64,000 nt of DNA, taken from NCBI RefSeq assembly GCF_031143425.1, contig NC_090440.1, forward strand, positions 1,268,195,123 through 1,268,259,122. Reading direction: 5' to 3'. The translations under genes were made by a program, and so were the position numbers. Shown here in pieces: positions 56,273 through 64,000 of this stretch (the first letter of the stretch is position 1; every line of letters begins with the position of its first letter). The DNA comes from Pleurodeles waltl (lineage: Eukaryota; Chordata; Amphibia; Caudata; Salamandridae). The notes under the pieces were generated by a model. The model was not told where the DNA came from. It ran no database searches and saw nothing but the letters and a program-made list of their open reading frames with translations.

Positions 56273-57030
56273 CGTAGTGCTCTGATTTGACTGCTGCGTG
56301 AGACACAGATAGCACTCCTGACTGGGTGTGATAAAGCGTTCTGGTTGGACTGCTGGGCAAGACACAGATGGCAGACCTGCCTCTGAGTGTGATAAGAGAC
56401 AAGGCCTTAACACTAGGATCACTGGGCGTGACATGTTTTTAATTGACTAATTATTGATGTTATTGTGCTGACAAATCATTGTAACTATATTTCATGTTGA
56501 ATATGCTATGTTTCATTAATGTTTTTAATGTGTGTATGAAGAAATCATTATCTTTCTCTCACAAATCGTTATGCCACATCTACTGTTCCACTGCTAAAAC
56601 TGTTTACAGTGTTTGCACTAATCATTGCACTTTCTTTCAGGTTGTGACCCTTCATATGTGTGGTTTTGTGTATTGTGAAATGTCTGTTTGATGCATCTCT
56701 GTTTAAACTAGATGCTAGTTAATGCCGACATAATCCTGTGTTCATATTGCCCCATGATCTCAGTAGAATATAGGGTTGTTTGAAACTAATGAAAGTTAAA
56801 ACTATACCTATTCCTTAAAAAGGTTCCTAACCCATCATGGAATTGCAGTGAAGCCTCTTGCAAACTAGATTCCCCATGCAGGCTAGAAAACTAGATAAAT
56901 ACTGCAGTGAATGGCATGCACATACTAAGGCACACATGTCCCCCTGGCCAGAGGGGGGGAACCCTCGGCATCAACCCAATAAAACACACAAGGACACACA
57001 TTCAGACCAAATTTGTAGGGTAAAAGAATG
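56273..57030. other. Unassigned DNA with a two-copy ~59-bp repeat
   Basis: gactgctg...gagacacagat...gtgtgataa occurs at 56289 and again at 56348. No gene seen. Confidence 0.5.
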
Positions 57031-57537
57031 CTAAAAGAGAGGCACTGAGAGAACTATGGGCCATCTTTGAGGTGCCCTGACCTGTAACCACCCAGAACTC
57101 ACAAACAAGGCTTCTGCACCTCCCTCATCACAGGTAGGGGCTCTCTCTGATGCCTGCCCTCCCAGCCATTCCAGCACTAGGCTAAACCAATCCACTGGTG
57201 GTGGGGCCCAGAGGTCCTCCGCCGGGCAGCAAGCTGCCGGATCTACGCCTGGGGAGATGTCAGTCCCGGCCCAGGTTGGTACTAGAGTTACCCCAAATTT
57301 GACCCCCCTGTCTGCAGCATTCAGTCCATCAAATCCTAGGGGCATGGGAAACATGCCTTCCCACCCTTCTGGGCGACAGGGATTTTTGTAATGGACCTGA
57401 ACGATGATACGTCTAGTGAGCTTGAGTCCCTCAGGATCCAACAACGAGGGTGTGAGTGCAGGACTGGTCCCAACAACCAAAGGGGAAAATAGGGAACCTA
57501 CGTCAGACACTACTAGAGCACCTAAAAACATGAACAC
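57031..57537 (-). pseudogene. Unassigned open frame, possibly retroviral envelope-like
   Basis: 168 codons open, read from a non-ATG codon at 57537 with an internal ATG two codons later. The N-terminus is hydrophobic (FMFLGALVVSDVGSLF), like a signal peptide, followed by a Cys-containing, Trp-rich, Pro-rich segment (HYKNPCRPEGWEGMF, DPAACCPAEDLW). Its place beside protease- and nucleocapsid-like pieces suggests an ERV surface-protein fragment, but I recognise no diagnostic motif. Unconfirmed. Confidence 0.35.
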
Positions 57538-57540
57538 ACC

Positions 57541-57756
57541 ACTGCCTGTCCTGAGAAAGACCCTGTGGTCATGTTATTGGTAAAAGACACACCATACAAC
57601 TTTCTGGCAGACACAGGAAAGACAAGATCATGCCTGCAAGATGGATCATTCCCCCTATCCAAAGACACTGCCATCATACATAGACTCTCGGGTATGGTGG
57701 CTATTGTCCCCTTCATAGAACTCCTTGAGCTGGAGACAGGGGGAGTAGGATGAGGA
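57541..57756 (+). pseudogene. Retroviral aspartic protease fragment
   Basis: The plus strand reads DTPYNFLADTGKTRSCL, then FPLSKDTAIIHRLSGMV and ELLELETGG before TGA. FLADTG is the catalytic motif. The usual Ala or Ser after DTG is Lys here. LSG..A.VPF matches the flap/second half of retroviral proteases. It is ~70 codons, lacking both ends, and lies antiparallel to the flanking minus-strand frames. Confidence 0.62.
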
Positions 57757-58095
57757 AACAGTTGCTGTATTTCCCTCATCCCTAACTTGTATATTGGGAT
57801 GAGACCTAATAACCAAGCTAAAAATGTCTGTCCATTTTGTTGAGAATGGGACTTTAGCCTGCTCCTCCCCTGGATCTCCCATTCTAAACATCAAACCAGT
57901 AGGACACTCCCACACCACAAGGACATCACCTAGGGTGACCCCAGCTAACCGAGACCCCTTCGGGGAGATCATCCTGTAATATACGGAGAGCTTCTTTGAG
58001 CTGTGCATATTAGCTCGGCAATGGCCAAGTCGCATATGCCTCCTCTTAGTAGCAACCACCAAAAGGATAACCAATATAGCATGTAAGGAGCAAGC
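57757..58095 (-). pseudogene. Minus-strand open frame with a membrane segment
   Basis: Reads CSLHAILVILLVVATKRRH, a likely transmembrane helix followed by basic residues, then SRLAGVTLGDVLVVWECPTG and KWTDIFSLVIRSHPN. No family is recognised. It may be the upstream part of the envelope-like frame at 57537, with the protease fragment between them. Low certainty. Confidence 0.3.
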
Positions 58096-58556
58096 GATCC
58101 AAGGCTACAACATGCACATGCTTACCACGTTTCCTAAGGTTAGGAGGGGAGCCAGCCAAAGGTGCATAGGGACAATGACAGTAGTAGATAGACCACGAGT
58201 ACCCCTGGGGTTACCAAGTCCAGGCTCTGTTGTCACTCATGCACCTCCACGACTGAGGAAGTGGCACAGGTGAGGTGATCCGATACTAGACGATGCACTC
58301 CCCACGCCTGAGGCCCCCTATTGGCTGCCAAATATGGTACCCAAAGAAGTGACCACTGTAGGGGATTTGAACAACCCTAGGAGATGCCCCCAATTACCTC
58401 ATGGGAAAAATCCTGGAGCCTGAGGTGGGAAGGCCACCTCTCATGCTCCCCATGCAGTGGCCTTCCTGGAAAGGCCAAAAGCAGGAGCAAGTCAGGATAA
58501 GCTCTGCAATGGTGGGCCCACATAAAGTGAGATAGACCTCCCTTGAGGGAGACACA
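58096..58556. other. Unassigned, probably retroelement-derived
   Basis: No frame longer than ~65 codons and no motif. Lies between ERV-like pieces. Confidence 0.3.
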
Positions 58557-58925
58557 GTGGCCACAAACATGCAAATCGCAAAAGTTTCAAAAGAAGCTCC
58601 GCCCAGTCCTAATGGCAGAGGTCAGGGAGGCTGGCAGAAGCTAAACCTCAGAGCATACTACTACTGCCACAGAATCGGCCACATGGCCAACCAATGCTGC
58701 ATAAAGGCATATCCTGAGCAAAGAGCGATAAGACTAGGCCAGTCTACGCAAAATCCCAATCCACAAACCCAAGCCCAGGTCTACCTAAGTGCATCCTACA
58801 TTTGGCTGCAGGTAAGTCAGGGAGCCAAAACACCACTCCGGCAGGGACCAAGTGGCTGGTCAAACAGCTGCCAGGGAACCCAGCCAAGCAAACACCGGGG
58901 CCACAGCCATGGCAGGGAGGGATAA
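58557..58925 (+). pseudogene. Gag nucleocapsid-like fragment with a damaged zinc knuckle
   Basis: The frame includes NGRGQGGWQKLNLRAYYYC, then HRIGHMANQC. The spacing is that of a CX2CX4HX4C knuckle with the first Cys replaced by Tyr. A Gln/Pro/Thr-rich tail follows. In an intact provirus this would precede the protease. Here the protease piece lies upstream, so the order is scrambled. Confidence 0.5.
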
Positions 58926-59420
58926 ATATCTGAGAAGGCAGTGCCTTTATTCAGTCGCAAAATCCAAGTACGCAGTTTGTCCAAAATCCCCAATAAGTTT
59001 ACATTCACATCATGCTCACTTTGAAACTCATATCACAGTAAAAGACTAGTGACAACATTAGGTGAAAACTCACACCTTTCCTTGTGCCAGGAAAACTCAG
59101 GGCTGCTGTAAACTGTCAATCAGAATCCACACTAGAGTCTGTCATTCGAGCTTCTGCAGGGGGCCAAGGCCCCACTCTACTGCTGGTCCTTTAGGGTGGG
59201 GTTGTCTGGCCACACCCCAGGGGTAGTGCAGTCTGACAAGGGGACAGGGTGACCCACTTAATAGTGCATGAAAGCAAGCACCCAGATCCCTGCATCCAAG
59301 TCCTTGAAGACAGGCTACAGATTGAAAGGACTCCATTTTTCAACAGCAGGACTCCAGGCTCCCTTTTTGTTCCAAAACAAAGCAATGTTTCATCGCTGTA
59401 AGCCAGGTTTTCCTCACACT
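58926..59420. other. Unassigned DNA
   Basis: No convincing frame or repeat. Confidence 0.3.
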
Positions 59421-59640
59421 TGGGCCTCATTTACCAGGAAATGGCGCAGCTCGTGCCACAAGCAATTCTGCTGCACCGAACTGTGTAATTTCCAAAATAA
59501 ATGCAGGGATGTTCTGTATTTACAAGAATATGGCACATCCCTGTGTTTTCCCCTGCAATGGCACTAAATTACCTGCCTAGCACCAATGCCGGCTCCCTTG
59601 CAGGGAACGATTGTTTATATGTAGGAAGGTGCATTCTGCA
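59421..59640. repeat. Short dispersed element (gggcctcatttacc family)
   Basis: Starts gggcctcatttaccagg, with internal phrases tgtatttacaagaatatggc and cctgtgttttcccctgc. Its right side carries gattgtttatatgtaggaagg, nearly repeated at 59674 as gattgtttatgtgcaggaagg, which could be a duplicated flank of ~20 bp. Probably related to 16630-17205. Confidence 0.45.
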
Positions 59641-60893
59641 GCACACATAGAAGTAGCAAATTGTCATTTTAATGATTGTTTATGTGCAGGAAGGGGCACC
59701 TGCCTATAATCTTTCCCTAGAGGAACTGGTTGACATGAACGCAGAAAGTGAGTTTAGGCTGAAAATGACCAAACTGAAAATGAAGGAGGCAGCTGCTCAG
59801 ACAGCCTTGGAGAAGAAAAGAATGGTTCATGGAATGTGCCTTAAAGATCTGGATCTTAAAACCAAGTAATCAGGAGAGTCCAGTCATAATTGATGCAGAA
59901 ATTCAGTATCCCATTGAGAGGTGAAGGTCTGCATACCTGAACACCTGATGCCCAGCTATGTGATGGGCATGATATAGTTAAAGGTTTTCTGCATATGAAA
60001 TAGCTCAGGAGATGTACCGGGTCCCAGATGAGGATTGGGGAACCAGCTCATAGAAACACATGCCATGAATGGGAGGGATACCCTTCTTATGTTAGAGGTG
60101 GGAGACCAGATGATGTACACTTCCATGAACACCATTTTACTCACAAAGTTATGGCTGACCTCTGAGAAGTATCACATATGGTTCAGTGACAGCCATAAAT
60201 TGTCAAACCAGTCTTGAATAGATTTCTTAGATTACTCCAGCAAGGCCCTGAGTGGTTGGGAGAGGCACAGTAAAATGAGTGGTGTTAGTGGACTGCACAA
60301 TCTAGTTTTGAGAAAGTACATGCTCACTAGTTGTGACAACAACTGATTGATAGCAAGCTCACTGACCCCACGGAGCTTACCAAGGAATCTGACCTCAGGA
60401 TTAGTACTGAGTACAAAAGTGTCTAGGAGAATTACTCGGAGTGACTCCATGGAGGATGGTTTTATGCCCCACCCCCGCACAATGAGTGAGCTGTCCACAG
60501 TGACCCAGACAAGTCTCAGAGTAAAGTGGGGGAAAGGGTTCCCATGCCCCTTACGAACAATTATGGTGGGGTTGCATGGGGAGAGGCCCATGTTGTTCCA
60601 TTTCAAACCCCACTGCTTTGAGTGTTCCAAGCTAGGACAGAAGCAAGAGGACCTTGTCTGTCCCAAGAAACCACTCACTAGTGGGAACTCTGCGTGCTGT
60701 CTAATGTGGACTTAGGGGACAGTAGTCACCAGGGAGGAGGTGGTAAAACAAGCCCTGATCTCCCTTTGCTGAGAGATAGACTCAGGGGTTAGGCTTGTGA
60801 TCCCTAAGGATGGGAATCATCACTTCCACCAGGTCACAGTGAATTGGACACCTGTTCCTGCTCAGAAGGGTACCAGTGCCAGCCAGAGACATG
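59641..60893 (+). pseudogene. Unclassified gag-like retroelement remnants
   Basis: Short plus-strand frames: 59672-59869 (NLSLEELVDMNAESEFRL, Lys/Glu-rich helix), 60035-60217, and 60585-60680 with HCFECSKLG and DLVCPKK. The last may be a zinc knuckle with His replaced by Gln. Frames are broken and the family is not recognisable. Ends where Harbinger H2 begins. Confidence 0.35.
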
Positions 60894-60896
60894 GGG

Positions 60897-60909
60897 GGTC
60901 ATTCTGACC
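60897..60909. promoter_or_regulatory. ERE-like palindrome at H2 end
   Basis: GGTCATTCTGACC, a perfect GGTCAnnnTGACC palindrome at the same place as 8401-8413. The inner copy at 60976-60988 is GGACATTCTGACC, one mismatch from consensus. Confidence 0.6.
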
Positions 60910-61425
60910 TCGGCGGTAAAAGCCGCTTACCGCCGGTCAGAAGGCCGCCACAATACCGCCGCGGTCAGCCGCCACGGACATTCTGACCCACAACTGCAAA
61001 ACCTCCGAAAATCCGCCCTCCACTGCAGTCCGCCACATCAGCGGCCAGCGGTAAACTGGAGAAGACCAAACCTCCACCGCCACGCCAACAGAAATACGCC
61101 CATCCCATTATGACCCGCAAATCCAAATACACACACCTTTACAAACTCCTACCACATTGGACAATTTGAAAGGCACACACCTGAAACCCATACACACACC
61201 ACTCCCACACATCCAATACCATATAAAACACACACCCACATCACCCACAAACCCCTACCAACAAAAACCAGAGACGAAGGAGAGAGAGACACACATCAGA
61301 GAATAGATAGCCAGACACACAGAGGCACACTGCAACATCACACACACCACATAGAAGCACAAAGCACCACACACCAACACACACATCATCACATACACCA
61401 CCCCACACCTCATACACACCACCCC

Positions 61426-62906
61426 ATGGCACCACAAAGGCACCCACGCTTTTCGGACCAAGAACTCCGGGTCATGGTGGAGGAGATCATAAGAGTGGAA
61501 CCCCAGCTCTTCGGCTCACAGGTCCAGCACACCACCATAGCGAGGAAGGCGGAGCTCTGGCAGCGGATCGTGGACAGGGTCAACGCGGTGGGACAGCATC
61601 CCAGAAATAGAGAGGACATCCGCAAACGATGGAACGACCTACGGGGGAAGGTGCGCTCGATGGTCTCGCGACACAACATCGCAGTGCAGAAGACTGGCAG
61701 GGGACCCCCACCCACTCCACCCGAATTCACAACATGGGAGCAGGAGGTACTCAACATCCTGCATCCTGATGGCCTCGCTGGAGTACACGGAGGAATGGAC
61801 TCTGGTAAGTACAAGGCCAACCACTTCACCCCACCCCCAGCATGCTAACCCCCACCCTCACCCCCAACCCTCCAGCACACATCCTCCCTGAGAATGTCTC
61901 CCCAGCACAACCCACCCAACACCAACCCCTGCATGCCACCCCCAAACTATGGACACCCATCACCTAAGCATGACCACTGCACATACCCTTCACCCCCCCC
62001 CCCCCACAAAACACCCTCACAACACCTCCCCCAAGGGAATGCCAGCACTGGGGGACAAGGGCACCTATAAAACGCAAGCTAATGCACACACAAAAACAAT
62101 AACCATACCCTCTTACCCCATGCAGGACCCGAACGACAACACACCGGTCAGGAGGGACCAGAAATGTCCATCCCACCCCCGGAACAGGCCACTAGTGATG
62201 ACAGCAGCTCTGTCGACCTGGAACCGGACGACCAGCCCGGACCATCGGGGACCTCTGGGCAGTCGGTTCCCCTCACCCAGACACAGGCCACTGCAGACCC
62301 AACCCCCTCTGGGAACAACCGCACAGCTCCCACCCAGCGGGCCCATGCCTCTGTCTCTAGGACAGGTCAAGCAGCGGTGTGTCTACCACTACCGGGCCCC
62401 CAGGGTAACCACCAACCCAACAACAACAGGGACCTGGGGGCAGTGGGAGTGTGCACACCGTCCAGGGGACAGAGGCCCAGGGAAACAGGGCAACTCGGAG
62501 GGCTGCTGTGCGACAGGGGGGGGAGGAGAGGCCCAGGGAACCCACTCTCCAAGAGGCCCTCACCACCATCATGGCTGCCTACCACCACTCACAAGAGAAT
62601 ATGGCGACGGTACTGGCCAGGTTCCAGGAGATCCAGGCACAGCAGGAGCAACGCTACATGGGGTTCAGCGACCAACTAACCAACATCTCAACCGCTATGG
62701 GGAGCATAGTCCAGGCCCTGAACCGCATAGAGGACACGTTTCGGGACCATGTGGCATCACACCGGGCCCCTGTCACTACCCAGGAACAGGAACAGCCTAC
62801 CACCTCCGCCGGCGCTAGTGGACAGGAGGCCCCACCACAACGACAGCCCCCCAGAACCTCACCTCCTGCTGAACAACAACCGCCCCGCAAAAGGAGCCTG
62901 AGATAA
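61426..62906 (+). pseudogene. Harbinger MybB of H2, frameshifted in exon 2
   Basis: Exon 1 is 61426-61804 (379 nt, as in H1; donor g|gtaagt) and exon 2 starts at 62126 (acceptor tgcag|g). Exon 1 is open and encodes the Myb/SANT-like domain (FSDQELRVMVEEI, IRKRWNDLRGKV). Exon 2 follows MSIPPPEQATSDDSSS in one frame to about 62440, then a frameshift moves the homologous frame to the one running through VQGTEAQGNR and the coiled coil (NMATVLARFQEIQ), ending PPRKRSLR at 62906. That is six residues shorter than H1 at the basic tail. A poly(A) signal AATAAA is at 63139-63144. Domain-level conservation with H1 is high. Confidence 0.8.
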
Positions 62907-63432
62907 AAAAAAACGACAGAGTAGGATGTCAAGTCCCCCGCCAGCATCACATACCCCCTGAAGTCCTCCCACTGTCCCACATGGCCACCCTGTCAAACCT
63001 TGAACTGCCCCTGCTCCATCCTGCCACAGGCGTATGGACAATGCACCTGTGAGACTGAGAACTGGACTCCGCCATGGACATTACTCCACCCCCACCCATC
63101 ACTGTTTCACCATCACGTACCAATATCTATGCACTAATAATAAATCACACATTGCACTGAAATCAATCAGGACTCTGGCTGTCTTATTTACAAATGTATG
63201 ACACATTACATATCAATTACGTATTGTGAACATTGTGAATTACACATACCGAGGTAACTTAGCATTAGTCCATGAGCCAACCAAGCCGAGGTCACGCAGT
63301 GGCTCATACAGCACAGAAAAGGGAAGGGAAATTCAAACATCATGTCCATAGGTCTGGAGGGAAACCGACAAAGTTGAGATGCAGGAGGCTTTCAGGAAAT
63401 GTAAAATGGCATGGGTGATCATTACCTGTGTG
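62907..63432. other. Convergent 3' intergenic region of H2
   Basis: Counterpart of 5809-6314 in H1. No gene. Confidence 0.5.
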
Positions 63433-64000
63433 CTACTGGAAATACTGTGCTATTACTCTGTCCCTGTTGTCTGTGTCGTCCTCTGAGTCTTCCTCCTCTT
63501 CACTCTCCGCAGGCTCCACAGCTACTTCAACACCACCATCTGCATCATCCTCCTGCAGGAAAGGGACCTGACGTCGCAATGCCAGATTGTGTAGCATACA
63601 GCAGGCCACGATGATGTGGCACACCTTCTTTGGTGAGTACATCAGGGATCCCCCAGTCATATGCAGGCACCTAAACCTGCCCTTCAGGAGGCCAAAGGTC
63701 CTTTCGATGATCCTCCTAGTTCGCCCATGGGCCTCATTGTAACGTTCCTCTGCCCTGGTCCGGGGATTCCTTACTGGGGTCAGTAGCCAAGGCAGGTTGG
63801 GGTAACCAGAGTCACCTATTAGCCACACACGTTGTCTCTGTAGCTGCTCCATCACATAGGGGATGCTGCTATTTCGCATCACATACGCGTCATGCACTGA
63901 CCCTGGGAACTTAGCATTTACATGGGAGATGTACTGGTCAGCCATACAGACCACCTGGACATTCATCGAATGATAACTTTTTCTGTTTCGGTAAACCTGC
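63433..64000 (-). CDS. HARBI1-like nuclease of H2, C-terminal part (cut by window end)
   Basis: The last 189 codons of the nuclease are open: QVYRNRKSYHSMN at the window edge, then FPGSVHDAY, GDSGYPNLPWLL (second catalytic Asp), TRRIIERTFG (catalytic Glu) and CMLHNLALRRQVPFLQED, with an acidic tail ending IAQYFQ. It aligns without gaps to H1 through the catalytic region. The first catalytic Asp and the N-terminus lie outside the window, so it is unknown whether the whole gene is intact. Confidence 0.88.
   Translation of the reverse strand, partial: QVYRNRKSYHSMNVQVVCMADQYISHVNAKFPGSVHDAYVMRNSSIPYVMEQLQRQRVWLIGDSGYPNLPWLLTPVRNPRTRAEERYNEAHGRTRRIIERTFGLLKGRFRCLHMTGGSLMYSPKKVCHIIVACCMLHNLALRRQVPFLQEDDADGGVEVAVEPAESEEEEDSEDDTDNRDRVIAQYFQ

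Larger units (their letters stand above)
60894..64000. mobile_element. PIF/Harbinger DNA transposon H2 (right part outside window)
   Basis: Starts gggggtcattctgacctcgg at 60894, matching the reverse complement of the H1 right end through ~61140. Then follow MybB (plus) and the nuclease C-terminus (minus), the mirror image of H1. The flank does not show an obvious tta/taa duplication (the preceding bases are atg). The window ends inside the nuclease. Confidence 0.82.

Noticed and set aside
61949..62818. 289-codon plus-strand frame in H2
   Set aside because: Crosses the MybB intron in the wrong frame and only partly follows exon 2. A low-complexity shadow.

Overview
This window reads as repeat-dense, gene-poor DNA from a very large animal genome. 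I see no host protein-coding gene, tRNA, rRNA or bacterial-type feature. Every coding stretch I can support belongs to a transposable element: PIF/Harbinger DNA transposons with Myb/SANT-like partners, an L1-type LINE, an L2/CR1-like LINE, a Gypsy-type LTR element with ~3 kb LTRs, endogenous-retrovirus fragments, a hAT remnant and several palindromic MITE-like elements. Abundant spliced Harbinger genes alongside giant LTRs and L1s suggest a salamander, most likely a newt. That is an inference from family content, not proven by the sequence.

Layout. 1-8416: right part of a Harbinger element (H1), whose left end lies outside the window. It carries GC-rich minisatellites, a three-exon Myb-like gene (MybA, minus), a divergent HARBI1-type nuclease (plus), and a second two-exon Myb-like gene (MybB, minus) with an open frame. 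Its terminus holds two palindromes that match the consensus oestrogen response element. 8420-11181: a Gypsy LTR into which H1 inserted. 11182-20300: AT-rich or unassigned DNA with MITE-like hairpins and a hAT C-terminal fragment. 20304-31259: a much older Harbinger relic with the same gene order. Its MybA intron is split by a full-length L1 (20811-27236, 12-bp target duplication) and its nuclease by a 173-bp MITE with perfect 78-bp arms. 35200-39350: an L2/CR1-like LINE on the minus strand with tandem ~370-bp 5' monomers. 40806-41748: a hairpin-rich element. 42591-56272: a minus-strand Gypsy element with gag and protease remnants but no RT or integrase. Its 3' LTR is interrupted by a solo LTR in the opposite orientation and by an ERV with a Lys-type primer site. 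56900-60890: scrambled retrovirus-like fragments. 60894-64000: a second Harbinger element (H2), inverted relative to H1, with MybB (plus) and the C-terminal part of its nuclease (minus).

How the genes fit together. In H1 and the relic, MybA and the nuclease are divergent from a shared ~0.5-0.8 kb spacer. In H1, MybB converges on the nuclease. In known Harbinger systems a Myb-like protein binds the ends and helps the nuclease reach the nucleus. Here there are two distinct Myb/SANT-like proteins per element. H1 nuclease and MybA each carry a nonsense codon, while H1 MybB is open, so this copy could supply only one part of the system in trans.
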